Assembly (NCBI GenBank): GCA_029556615.1
Contig: JAKQDD010000122.1
Location: 1-60,668 of the forward strand
Source: Verrucomicrobiota bacterium
GTDB taxonomy: Bacteria; Verrucomicrobiota; Verrucomicrobiia; Limisphaerales; J093
DNA: 60,668 bases
Direction: 5' to 3'
The notes under the pieces were generated by a model that worked only from the letters and a program-made list of their open reading frames with translations, did no database searches and was not told the DNA's origin. Made by a program: the position numbers and the translations under genes. Positions within the stretch are counted from its first letter, which is position 1. The number at the start of each line of letters is the position of its first letter. This document shows, piece by piece, positions 15,726 to 23,345 of this stretch.

Positions 15726-16459
15726 GCGCGACGCTGCGCGTGCGCTGCTGGGTCTGCGTGTCGTACGTGGGGACCCGGGACGGGCACCAGGCGATCCTGG
15801 AGCGGTGGGTCCCCGTCCCGGTCGTCGCCCACGGGGAGCGCGCGGCCTACGTCCTGGGTCTGGGGGCGCAGGAGCTCCACCGGGAGGGCTACCCTCGCTA
15901 CTGCCTGCTGCCGGCGCACCGGGTCGACTCCGCGAAGGCCGCGCTGGCCGTGGGAGAGGCCGCGACGGAGGACCAGCGCTGGTACCGGGTCGAGGCGTAC
16001 GACTTCCTGGTGGCCCAGCGGGAGCGCCAGTTCCTGTGCGACCAGAAGTTCACCCGCCTGGTCGACTGGGCCGAGGTCGACGCGCTGTGGACCTCGATCC
16101 ACGAGACCCATGCGCAGGGCGGACTGCGGGGCCTGTACTTCTGCGTGGACCCCGCCCCCGTGCTCGTCCCGGTCGACGAGGCGGGACGCATCAAGTTCGC
16201 GGTCTACGAGGAGCTCGGCGCCACGCTGCGGGACAAGGACGGGCAGCCCATCCTGGCCCGTGAGGGCCTGCGGGCCGGCATGGAGGTCACCGCCTACACG
16301 GACGACCTGCTCACGGTCCACCACGACGAGGAGCACGGCTTCTACCTCGGGGGGAAGGACTCCGTCATGATGACCCTGGAGTTCACCGAGGGCCGAGGCT
16401 GGCACGTCGGCGTCGTGGGGAACCTCTCGGGCATAAAGCGCCTGGAGCTCTACCGGTGA
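15722..16459 (+). CDS. Hypothetical protein (TTG start)
   Basis: 245 aa. The frame starts at a TTG overlapping the previous TGA (TTGA), consistent with coupling. No domain recognised; the C-terminal half is strand-rich (VTAYTDDLLTVHHDEEHGFYL). TGA stop lies just before another promoter. Confidence 0.6.
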   Translation: MSATLRVRCWVCVSYVGTRDGHQAILERWVPVPVVAHGERAAYVLGLGAQELHREGYPRYCLLPAHRVDSAKAALAVGEAATEDQRWYRVEAYDFLVAQRERQFLCDQKFTRLVDWAEVDALWTSIHETHAQGGLRGLYFCVDPAPVLVPVDEAGRIKFAVYEELGATLRDKDGQPILAREGLRAGMEVTAYTDDLLTVHHDEEHGFYLGGKDSVMMTLEFTEGRGWHVGVVGNLSGIKRLELYR

Positions 16460-16460
16460 G

Positions 16461-16498
16461 TCAGCTCGCAGGTGGGGGAGGGGTTATACGACGTCGAC
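16461..16498 (+). promoter_or_regulatory. Leaderless promoter with GTG start
   Basis: TCAGCTCGCA at 16461-16470, 28 nt to GTG 16499. Confidence 0.6.
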
Positions 16499-16621
16499 GT
16501 GTCCAACTACAGGAAGTTCCTTCGCGTAGCCTTCTGGCTTGCTCTCGTCGCGCTGGGGGCCTACGGCCTCGTCTGGGCGTTCGTGCTGCTGTCTATGCAC
16601 GGCCGTCCCCGCATGTACTAG
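16499..16621 (+). CDS. Small membrane protein
   Basis: 40 aa from GTG: MSNYRKFLRVAFWLALVALG then a hydrophobic helix and a short basic tail. The promoter spacing supports this unusual GTG start of a leaderless message. Role unknown. Confidence 0.55.
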   Translation: MSNYRKFLRVAFWLALVALGAYGLVWAFVLLSMHGRPRMY

Positions 16622-16623
16622 GT

Positions 16624-16660
16624 ACAGCTCGACGGACCCAACCTCCATCGACCTCCCCAC
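16624..16660 (+). promoter_or_regulatory. Leaderless promoter for the 16661 gene
   Basis: ACAGCTCGAC at 16624-16633, -10-like TCGACC, 27 nt to ATG. Confidence 0.7.
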
Positions 16661-16750
16661 ATGCCACACGACGACTCATCTGGTGACGGCATGATGCTGT
16701 GGTTCTACTTCGGCGTCATCCTGCTCATCGCGCTCGGCTTCTCCCGCTAG
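16661..16750 (+). CDS. 29-aa membrane peptide
   Basis: MPHDDSSGDG followed by a single hydrophobic helix (MMLWFYFGVILLIALGF) and SR, TAG stop. Supported by a well-spaced promoter. Too short for family assignment. Confidence 0.55.
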   Translation: MPHDDSSGDGMMLWFYFGVILLIALGFSR

Positions 16751-16767
16751 CGGGGTAGGTTTCCCGC

Positions 16768-18030
16768 ATGACCGATGCGGGCCGGCTCATCGTCGGCGAC
16801 TGCCTGGAGACGATGCGTGCGCTCCCTGCGCGCAGCGTCCACTGCTGCGTGACGAGCCCCCCGTACTGGGGCCTCCGGGACTACGGGATGGACGGCCAGG
16901 TCGGGCTCGAGGCGACGCCGAGCGCGTACGTGGAGAAGCTCGTCCGCGTGTTCCGCGAGGTGCGCCGGGTCCTTCGCGAGGACGGCACCGTGTGGCTCAA
17001 CCTCGGCGACTCCTACGCGCAGCGCAAGGGGTCGGGGTACGTCAAGGCGGGGCACGGCAAGGGGGACGAGCACGCGCAGCGGCACGTCAACCTGTGGGCC
17101 TCGACGGGGGCGGAGGACCTCGGGATCCGGGAGCGCAGCCTGGTGGGCATCCCGTGGCTCGTCGCCGTCGCCCTCCAGGCGGACGGGTGGGTGCTGCGGT
17201 CGGACGTCATCTGGGCCAAGCGCAACATGCTCCCCGAGAGCGTGGCCGGGTGGCGCTGGGAGCCCTGCCGGAGGAAGCAGGGAAGCCGACGCGCCCGCGA
17301 CCAGAAGTACGCCGCGGGTGCGGGGCACCGGGACAAGCGGCACGGGGACCTCCAGTTCCAGCAGGGCACCGAGTGGGCCGCATGCCCAGGGTGCGACCGG
17401 TGCAGGGGGAACGGGGGGCTGGTGCTCCGTCGCGGGAGCTGGCGGCCCACCAGGTCCCACGAGTACGTCTTCCAGCTCGGGTGCTCGACTGGGTACTTCG
17501 GGGACGGGGACCCGGTGCGCGAGGCGAACAAGCCGGACCCCCCGCAGCGTGGGCAGAAGGTTCCCCTGGACCTCCCGGCCGGGCGCAACCTGCGGGACGT
17601 GTGGTTCCTCGCGAGCCAGCCGAGCAAGCTGCACCACTTCGCCATGATGCCCCCGCTGCTCGTCGAGAAGTGCCTCAAGTCGAGCTGCCCCACCCACGTC
17701 TGCGCGGCCTGCGGGACCCCGTGGGCGCGGGTCGTGAACCGCGGCACGATCCTCGCGGACGCCCAGGGCTTCAGGGCCACCTGCGGGTGCGGCGCCGGCG
17801 CGGTACCGGGCACGGTGCTCGACCCGTTCCTCGGAGCGGGGACCGTCGCGGGGGTCGCCGATCACCTGGGCCTGCGCTGGGTCGGCTGCGAGCTCAACCC
17901 CAAGTACGCCAAGCTCCTGCCCGACCGCGTCGCGGAGGTTCGCGGCTACTACGCCCGCCGGGCCGGGCGCGCGCCCCGACCACAAACCCAGGGCCGCGAG
18001 CAGCTCGGGTTCTTCGGGGCGTCCGCGTGA
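16768..18030 (+). CDS. DNA methyltransferase (TSPPYW type)
   Basis: 420 aa. The catalytic motif TSPPYW is at residues 29-34 near the N-terminus and the SAM-binding motif LDPFLGAGTVAGVA near residue 355, the beta-class order. TSPPY is common in N4-cytosine enzymes but also some N6-adenine ones. Between them is a zinc-binding insert (CPGCDRCRGNGG) and a C-terminal cysteine cluster (CPTHVCAACGTPW...CGCG). No cognate restriction enzyme is adjacent, so it probably protects phage DNA. Coupled to the DUF4326 gene by GTGA. Confidence 0.88.
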   Translation: MTDAGRLIVGDCLETMRALPARSVHCCVTSPPYWGLRDYGMDGQVGLEATPSAYVEKLVRVFREVRRVLREDGTVWLNLGDSYAQRKGSGYVKAGHGKGDEHAQRHVNLWASTGAEDLGIRERSLVGIPWLVAVALQADGWVLRSDVIWAKRNMLPESVAGWRWEPCRRKQGSRRARDQKYAAGAGHRDKRHGDLQFQQGTEWAACPGCDRCRGNGGLVLRRGSWRPTRSHEYVFQLGCSTGYFGDGDPVREANKPDPPQRGQKVPLDLPAGRNLRDVWFLASQPSKLHHFAMMPPLLVEKCLKSSCPTHVCAACGTPWARVVNRGTILADAQGFRATCGCGAGAVPGTVLDPFLGAGTVAGVADHLGLRWVGCELNPKYAKLLPDRVAEVRGYYARRAGRAPRPQTQGREQLGFFGASA

Positions 18031-18344
18031 TCCGCGTCGACAAGATCCGACCGGGCGCGGTCGGCGAGGAGGTGTGCCGGCCCTCCCCGCTCGGCAACCC
18101 CTTCTCGCACCGCCCGAGCCGGCTCGCCGTCACGATGGTGGCGAGCCGATCCGAGGCGATCGCCCGCTACCGCGCCTGGCTCGACGATCGCCTCGCCGAC
18201 CCGAGCTCCCCGCAGTCGAGGGAGGTCGAGCGACTCCTCCGCCTCTACCAGGCGGCCGGCTCCCTCACGCTGCTCTGCTGGTGCGTCCCGCTCCCCTGCC
18301 ACGCGGAGGTCGTGCGGGAGGTGCTGCTCGCGCGGCGCACCTAG
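18027..18344 (+). CDS. DUF4326 protein
   Basis: 105 aa from GTG overlapping the methyltransferase stop. The C-terminal LLCWCVPLPCHAEVV motif and N-terminal GNPF-containing segment are diagnostic of DUF4326, a small probably zinc-binding family common in phages. Function unknown. TAG stop; 4-nt overlap with the convergent gene. Confidence 0.75.
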   Translation: MIRVDKIRPGAVGEEVCRPSPLGNPFSHRPSRLAVTMVASRSEAIARYRAWLDDRLADPSSPQSREVERLLRLYQAAGSLTLLCWCVPLPCHAEVVREVLLARRT

Positions 18345-18856
18345 CCGGGCAGCTTGGGCAGTGGGGCGAGGTCGCGGTAGGTCGATACCTTCCCGACGTC
18401 ACGCCACGCGCGGTCGAGGAGCAGGCCCGTCCTGACGACCCAGCCTGACGCCTCGTAGCGGTACGCGAAGGCCGCCAGGAGGGCGGCCAGCAGGCCGATC
18501 GTTCCCGACCCGATTCCGAGCGCCAGGCCCGCGATCCCGCCCGCCAAAAGGACGAGCGGAGCCTGCTGCCGCTTGATGCGGAGGAGGGTCAGGGCCAGCC
18601 GGTTGAAGTAGGCCGTCTCCCCGTCGGGCTGGTGGGACAGCATGAGCTCGATCGCGTCTCGGTGGTGGATGTGGTGCCACGCGACGAGCCACGGGGGCAC
18701 GGCATGCCCCGCTGCTCCCACGTCGTGGAACTTCGCCTGGAGGCGGAGCTTCCACGAGGGACAGGCCAGGCACAGGTGGGCCATCCCGCACCCGCAGGCG
18801 GGCCGGACTCGGAGCAGGTGGAGCAGGAGGCTCAGGGGGAACCAGAGGATTCGCAT
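18341..18856 (-). CDS. Membrane protein with N-terminal Cys cluster
   Basis: 171 aa. Hydrophobic N-terminus, then CGCGMAHLCLAC, and two adjacent hydrophobic helices (LVLLAGGIAGLALGIG, IGLLAALLAAFAY) near the C-terminus. HHIHHRD may bind metal. Start fixed by a 27-nt-spaced promoter. Confidence 0.65.
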   Translation of the reverse strand: MRILWFPLSLLLHLLRVRPACGCGMAHLCLACPSWKLRLQAKFHDVGAAGHAVPPWLVAWHHIHHRDAIELMLSHQPDGETAYFNRLALTLLRIKRQQAPLVLLAGGIAGLALGIGSGTIGLLAALLAAFAYRYEASGWVVRTGLLLDRAWRDVGKVSTYRDLAPLPKLPG

Positions 18857-18933
18857 GGGGCATCGTACCGGGGCCTCCTGGGATCGGAGCTGATCGTCAG
18901 CTCCGATCCCAGGACTCTCATCGACATGCAGTC
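18857..18933. promoter_or_regulatory. Divergent leaderless promoters
   Basis: Minus box TCAGCTCCGA (18884-18893) and plus box TCAGCTCCGA (18897-18906) face opposite ways with only 3 bp between them; each is 27 nt from its ATG. The plus -10-like box is TCGACA. Confidence 0.75.
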
Positions 18934-19386
18934 ATGTACGACACGACGCAAGAGCAGCGAGACGCGGCCCGGACCTGGTGGCGGTCCCTGTCGATCAACG
19001 AGCAGAACCTCCACGCCACCGCCTGGCTGGCCCACGCGGGCTGGGAGGGGTTCCGACCCAGCGACGTACACCAGCGCCCGCACTGGGTCACGGAGACCTA
19101 CCTGCACGCCCAGAAGACGCTCGCCTCCAGCCTCCGCGTGTGGATCGACGTCTCGCCCGACTGCGCCGCCGCGGTGATGTCCCTACCCAACTGGCGCGCG
19201 TGGCAGACCGAGGTGGGGCGCCCCGCCGTCTCGTACGGCGGGATGGAGGAGGAGGCCAAGAAGGCCGTCCAGGCGGCGCTCGCTGAGCGCTACCTGGGGG
19301 ACTGGAACCTCGACGTCAACCGGGCGACCCGGACCGACCGCACGCCCTGCGCGTGGTGCAAGCGGCACCAGGGATACGCCCACTAG
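18934..19386 (+). CDS. Hypothetical protein
   Basis: 150 aa, helical, tryptophan-rich (TWWRSL, NWRAW, DWNLDV), with a C-terminal CAWCKRHQGYAH that may bind zinc. No family recognised. TAG stop. Confidence 0.65.
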   Translation: MYDTTQEQRDAARTWWRSLSINEQNLHATAWLAHAGWEGFRPSDVHQRPHWVTETYLHAQKTLASSLRVWIDVSPDCAAAVMSLPNWRAWQTEVGRPAVSYGGMEEEAKKAVQAALAERYLGDWNLDVNRATRTDRTPCAWCKRHQGYAH

Positions 19387-19416
19387 CCCGTCCCCAGCGG
19401 GGAGGTTGACGAAACG
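19387..19416 (+). repeat. Repeated CCCAGCGGGGAGG-TTGACGAAA element, copy 1
   Basis: This intergenic stretch resembles the gene end at 41450-41473, where the same nucleotides encode PSPAGGLTK-stop, and a third copy at 55323-55345. Here it follows a TAG and is not translated. Confidence 0.5.
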
Positions 19417-19467
19417 CACGGATCCCGTCAGCTCGGGGTGCCGTGCGTTCGTCCTCCGACGGGTCGG

Positions 19468-19860
19468 ATGACTCCAGAGGACAAGCTGAAGCGGCTCCAG
19501 ACCCTGCTCGAGGGGTTCTTCATGGAAGCCCGACGCCAGCACCAGGCCCGCAAGCTGGAGCCCAAGTCGAGCACCCGCAAGCCGGTCGAGCAGGTGCCAC
19601 ACCCCTTCGACCACGTCGTGGACGTGGTGTGTCGGGACCTCGACCTGCCCAACCCCGGTACCGACCAGCACAGCTTCAACGTCTGGCCCCACCCGGTGGA
19701 CGGATGGCCCCCCGAGGTGGCCGAGAGGATGAGGAGGGAGCGGATCCGACAGACCTGGGAGCGCGCGCGGCCGGAGGACAAGGAGTGGCTCGAAGCGGAG
19801 GGGCTCACGATGACGAAGGATGGCTGGGTGCGGTTCAAGGAGTCGGGCTACGGGGGCTAA
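19468..19860 (+). CDS. Hypothetical protein
   Basis: 130 aa from MTPEDKLKRLQTLLEG, helical N-terminal half, no recognised domain. A TCAGCTCGGG box is 30 nt upstream (19428-19437), slightly longer than usual. TAA stop. Confidence 0.6.
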   Translation: MTPEDKLKRLQTLLEGFFMEARRQHQARKLEPKSSTRKPVEQVPHPFDHVVDVVCRDLDLPNPGTDQHSFNVWPHPVDGWPPEVAERMRRERIRQTWERARPEDKEWLEAEGLTMTKDGWVRFKESGYGG

Positions 19861-19867
19861 TCGATCT

Positions 19868-19904
19868 ACAGCTCCGGTGTGTCATCGCACTTCGACTCCA
19901 TCCC
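19868..19904 (+). promoter_or_regulatory. Leaderless promoter for the 19905 gene
   Basis: ACAGCTCCGG at 19868-19877, -10-like TCGACT at 19892-19897, 27 nt to ATG. Confidence 0.75.
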
Positions 19905-20216
19905 ATGAGCCAGACCCCGAACATCACCGACTGCTTCACATGGAAGGGCCGTCAGTACCGCGCGACTGCCTACACTCGGACCGTTCAGGTCGAGCTCTCG
20001 CCGCTCGTCTCCCGGCTGCTAGGCAAGACCCACGCGGACCGCGTGGTGTTCTGCGGGCGCGACGAGGCCACCCACGTGGTGGGCTGTGGGGTGGCGGGCT
20101 GTCAGGCTCCGGTGGGGGAGATCACGGACGTGGAGCCCATCTCCGGCTGGACGCAGGCGATGATCGACCAGGAGGTCTCGACGGCGGAGCTCCTCGTGGG
20201 GCACGAGGCGGGCTAG
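19905..20216 (+). CDS. Small hypothetical protein
   Basis: 103 aa from the promoter-defined ATG (MSQTPNITDCFTWKG). Contains strands and CGVAGC, a possible metal site. TAG stop, one base from the convergent gene's stop. Confidence 0.65.
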   Translation: MSQTPNITDCFTWKGRQYRATAYTRTVQVELSPLVSRLLGKTHADRVVFCGRDEATHVVGCGVAGCQAPVGEITDVEPISGWTQAMIDQEVSTAELLVGHEAG

Positions 20217-20217
20217 C

Positions 20218-20769
20218 TTATCGCCCCAGGGGCTGCATGAGCTCGGGTCGGCCGACCGGGTCGATCCCCATGATGAGCAGGCGGATCGCGGCCTGGACGG
20301 CGAAGCACTTGTCGCTCCCGTGGACGGTCTGGTACAGGGTGACCAGGTGCCGAGGGTGGACGACGCGCCACCCTCCTTCGATCTCCCGCACGGGGGGCTC
20401 GCCGACGAACAGGTCGATGGTGACGCGGAACGGCTCGTGCCCGTCCGGCTCGGCGACCCGCTCGTAGCGGTGGAACTCGTACGGGGTCCTGAGGCGCTTG
20501 TCGTATCGGGTGGGGACGCGGACGTGGCCGAGCTCCGCGAGCCGCGCGTAGAGGGCGGCGACGTTGCGCCCCGCCACGAACAGGTCGAGGTCCTTGTGGT
20601 CGTGCGCGTGCTTGAGCTCGACGTGCCCGGCCGGCGACATGAGGTGCCATGCCCACCCGCCTGACACGATGACCAGGTCGCGGAGCCTGGTGAGGTCTTG
20701 GAGGTAGGCGTCGAGGCGGTGCTGCGGCCACGTCTCGCCGTAGCGGTCCTTGCGGTGCGGGTCTCCCAT
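20218..20769 (-). CDS. Nucleotidyltransferase-fold protein
   Basis: 183 aa. SGGWAWHLMSP followed by HKDLDLFVA and later VTIDLFVGE fits the MNT/ANT-type nucleotidyltransferase core: a G-rich turn, a paired-aspartate strand (DLDLF) and a third acidic strand (TIDLF). Such enzymes transfer NMP to small molecules or proteins. No antitoxin partner is adjacent. Promoter-defined start. Confidence 0.7.
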   Translation of the reverse strand: MGDPHRKDRYGETWPQHRLDAYLQDLTRLRDLVIVSGGWAWHLMSPAGHVELKHAHDHKDLDLFVAGRNVAALYARLAELGHVRVPTRYDKRLRTPYEFHRYERVAEPDGHEPFRVTIDLFVGEPPVREIEGGWRVVHPRHLVTLYQTVHGSDKCFAVQAAIRLLIMGIDPVGRPELMQPLGR

Positions 20770-20854
20770 GAGGGAGAGCGCGAGGGGGCGACCCGCGCGG
20801 AGCTGACGGCCTGAACTTCAGCTCCGATCCCCCGAGCGATGCCGACTCCTCGGC
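20770..20854. promoter_or_regulatory. Divergent leaderless promoters
   Basis: Minus box TCAGCTCCGC (20797-20806) and plus box TCAGCTCCGA (20818-20827) each lie 27 nt from their ATG; the plus -10-like box is CCGACT. Confidence 0.75.
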
Positions 20855-21535
20855 ATGATCCAGACAAACCAGACCCCAGACACGAGCATCCAGCAACGAG
20901 CGATCGAGGCGTTCCGGCAGACCGACTCGATCTACCAGGCCGCCAACACGGTGGGCGCGACCGTCGCCGAGGTGCGAGAGTGGGCGCGCGAGGCGGGCCT
21001 CAAGGTCCCGCACCCTGGCAACCCCAAGCACGAGGCCCTGCGACCGCAGGCCGAGCGCCTGTTCGACGAGGGGAAGACCCCCGCAGAGGTGGCGGCGGCG
21101 ATCGGCATCCCGACCGGGACCGTGTGTCGGTGGTCGCGGGAGCGCGGCCTGTCCTTCACCCCCGACTGGACCAGGCAGCGCGTCGAGGCGATCGCGCTCG
21201 TCCGGGGACGCCCCAAGACGGCGAACACCCCTGCCGTCGCGGGCATCTCGATCGCTGAGGCCGCCAACCGAGTTGGTGTGAGCGACGGACTTGTGGCCCA
21301 GTGGGTCAAGGACGCGGGCGTCGAGTCCCCCAAGCAGCGTGCGCGTCGCCTGCGGCCTGAGGGCGAGAAGATGCTCATGGCGGGGAAGGCTCCGTCGGAG
21401 GTGTCCGCGGCCTTGGGTCTCGCCATTCAGACGACCTCTAGCTGGAAGGTGCGGCTCGTCGCTACGGGTCGGATCGCCAACACTCCGCAGAAGCGGTACC
21501 GTCGGTCGCTGGAGGGTTCACGTGCCGCCGCGTAG
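20855..21535 (+). CDS. DNA-binding protein with four helix-turn-helix repeats
   Basis: 226 aa. Four related HTH units can be seen, each of the form x-A-A-x-x-x-G-V-x-x-x-x-V-x-x-W followed by a linker: SIYQAANTVGATVAEVREW, TPAEVAAAIGIPTGTVCRW, SIAEAANRVGVSDGLVAQW and APSEVSAALGLAIQTTSSW. Tandem HTHs could read a long or repeated DNA target, so it may be a phage transcription regulator or terminase-like recognition factor. Leaderless start. Confidence 0.75.
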   Translation: MIQTNQTPDTSIQQRAIEAFRQTDSIYQAANTVGATVAEVREWAREAGLKVPHPGNPKHEALRPQAERLFDEGKTPAEVAAAIGIPTGTVCRWSRERGLSFTPDWTRQRVEAIALVRGRPKTANTPAVAGISIAEAANRVGVSDGLVAQWVKDAGVESPKQRARRLRPEGEKMLMAGKAPSEVSAALGLAIQTTSSWKVRLVATGRIANTPQKRYRRSLEGSRAAA

Positions 21536-22001
21536 CGGGTATGTGCAGCGGGGAGTTTCGCTGGCCCTCCTGTCGTTTCCCTACTTCTCGATCTCCTACC
21601 TCGCCCGCGTGACCTTTGGGGTCGATCAGGACGGGGCGATGCTCTTCCTGTTCGCCTACATGGCGATCGTTGGTGTCGAGAACATCATGCTGATGCGCAT
21701 TAGTCGCGTGAGTCCCCCCACGTGGTACCTCGTGACCATTCTCACCCTGGACTTCCTGTTCGGGGTCTGGGGGTCGTCCGTCACCCCACGGTTGGGCCTG
21801 ACCCTGCTGGCGGTCTCGTGCATCATCCTGCGTGTGGCCTCCTTGATGATGGGGGTTCGGGCGATCATCGAGCGTCGCTGGGTCATTCCGTTTGCTCTGG
21901 CGTCCAAGGACCCAGAGCTCACGCGTATTGGGGCGCGGCGCAAGCGATTCTACGAGGACGCCGACCAGAAACTCGTCGAGATGGGGTGGATTCGAGACTA
22001 G
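21522..22001 (+). CDS. Membrane protein, unknown
   Basis: 159 aa from GTG 21522, preceded by GGAGGG at good spacing inside the end of the HTH gene. Four hydrophobic segments (SLALLSFPYFSISYLA, AMLFLFAYMAIVGVENIML, YLVTILTLDFLFGVWG, LTLLAVSCIILRVASLMMGV). C-terminal cytoplasmic-looking charged tail. TAG stop. Confidence 0.65.
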   Translation: MPPRSGYVQRGVSLALLSFPYFSISYLARVTFGVDQDGAMLFLFAYMAIVGVENIMLMRISRVSPPTWYLVTILTLDFLFGVWGSSVTPRLGLTLLAVSCIILRVASLMMGVRAIIERRWVIPFALASKDPELTRIGARRKRFYEDADQKLVEMGWIRD

Positions 22002-22002
22002 C

Positions 22003-22040
22003 TCAGCTCCACCTCACGACGTGGGGTGAGGTACGACCCC
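22003..22040 (+). promoter_or_regulatory. Leaderless promoter for the 22041 gene
   Basis: TCAGCTCCAC at 22003-22012, 28 nt to ATG. Confidence 0.65.
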
Positions 22041-22583
22041 ATGATCCGTATCGTGAGACGCGCCACGCGCGTCGCCGCCCTCCTCACCTACATGACCATG
22101 AACATGGTGTTCGTCCTCTCGACCACCTACGTGGTCCGTCCAGATCCGGGCGCGACGAGTACGTCCACCCTGATGGTCCTGCTCTTCCTGGTTCTCGTGC
22201 TGGGACTGACCAGCCTCGACGTGCGTGTGACGCACGACCTAGGTTTTCGGGAGCCCGGTTGGGTTCTCGTCCCGCGGTTTGCCCTGATGACTGCCGCGGT
22301 CCTAGCGAGCGACCAAATCCACCCCACCCCCACCTTGCGAGCCGTCGCCCTGACCGTCGTGGCGCTGGCCGTCGCCCGTGGTGTGTTCCAGGTGGCCGTC
22401 ATGCTGAACCGAAGGGTCGTTGAGGTCGACTCTCCAGAGGTCACGCAGGACGACGACCTGGAGGTCATCGAGCTCCCCCCGGTCCTGGTGTCCTGCCTCC
22501 TAGCCTTAGACCCCTTCGTCGACGCGTACTGTGCGGGTCTCGCCTTCCTGTTCGGCGACCCAGAGGAAGTCACCACCCCCTAA
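22041..22583 (+). CDS. Membrane protein, unknown
   Basis: 180 aa with about four hydrophobic helices and an acidic segment (VEVDSPEVTQDDDLEVIEL) before the last one. Similar size and layout to its upstream neighbour, suggesting a membrane pair. Start set by promoter. TAA stop. Confidence 0.65.
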   Translation: MIRIVRRATRVAALLTYMTMNMVFVLSTTYVVRPDPGATSTSTLMVLLFLVLVLGLTSLDVRVTHDLGFREPGWVLVPRFALMTAAVLASDQIHPTPTLRAVALTVVALAVARGVFQVAVMLNRRVVEVDSPEVTQDDDLEVIELPPVLVSCLLALDPFVDAYCAGLAFLFGDPEEVTTP

Positions 22584-22614
22584 GAAACCTCTGCGGTATC
22601 CTGTAGTTACTACT

Positions 22615-22664
22615 ACAGCTCCAGAACCACTGCACAGACGGTGCGTAGTAGCTGGAGGATACAG
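22615..22664 (+). promoter_or_regulatory. Promoter with a short leader and Shine-Dalgarno
   Basis: ACAGCTCCAG at 22615-22624; predicted start about 22652, then CTGGAGGATACAG before ATG 22665. Confidence 0.6.
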
Positions 22665-23345
22665 ATGGCGGAGAAGCGTCAAAGTCTGGGCCAGAGCCTG
22701 ATGGGCTTGTTCGTGCAGCGGCCTGCGGTAGAGACTTCCCCTGCGACCAAGACTTCCCCTGCGGCCGAGACACCGACCGTGCTCGCGGAGGCCACACCTC
22801 CGGTGGAGACCCCTACGGTCGACCTCAAGGAGCCCATCCAGCCCGCGGAGCTCGACTTTCCGAGCGTCCTGCGACGGCAGGGTGTGAACGAGGAGGACCA
22901 GGCTGCCGTCGATAAGACGCTCGCGCTCCTGCACAAGCTGCCCGCCGATACTCCGGTAGAGGTGCGGCGCTCGATCGTCAGCGCGGCGCTCAGCACCTTC
23001 GGGACACCGGTCGACCGGATCATCGAGGCCGCGCTCCTGCACGAGGCCGCACTCGACCGTCACGTGCAGCTCGCGGCGGAGGAGACGGCCGCCGCGACCT
23101 CCCGGGTTCGCCAGGTCCTTGACGACCTGGACAAGCAGGTGCAGGCGGCCCGTCAGCGCGAGGCGGACCTGCGCACCAAGCAGCAGGGCATCGTGAAGGC
23201 GTGCGCGGACCTGCGGGCCCGCGTGGGCGAGGTGGTGACCTTCTTCGGTCCTACCGAGACCGCCAGGGTCCGTGAGTCCTCGGCCAGGCTGCGCGACGTC
23301 GTCAAGGTGGACACGGAAGCTCCAGCGACACGGAGGCCGTCGTGA
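22665..23345 (+). CDS. Coiled-coil protein
   Basis: 226 aa. A low-complexity Pro/Thr/Ala region (residues ~15-60, with tandem ETSPAT-like units) leads into a long helical, coiled-coil-prone C-terminus (AAATSRVRQVLDDLDKQVQA, AARQREADLRTKQQG). Strong GGAGG. GTGA-coupled to the transporter gene that follows. Function unknown. Confidence 0.65.
   Translation: MAEKRQSLGQSLMGLFVQRPAVETSPATKTSPAAETPTVLAEATPPVETPTVDLKEPIQPAELDFPSVLRRQGVNEEDQAAVDKTLALLHKLPADTPVEVRRSIVSAALSTFGTPVDRIIEAALLHEAALDRHVQLAAEETAAATSRVRQVLDDLDKQVQAARQREADLRTKQQGIVKACADLRARVGEVVTFFGPTETARVRESSARLRDVVKVDTEAPATRRPS

Noticed and set aside
16992..18026. Long overlapping frame through the DNA methyltransferase
   Set aside because: Arg/Pro/Gly-rich composition of a GC-driven shadow; only its end from GTG 18027 is a real gene (DUF4326).
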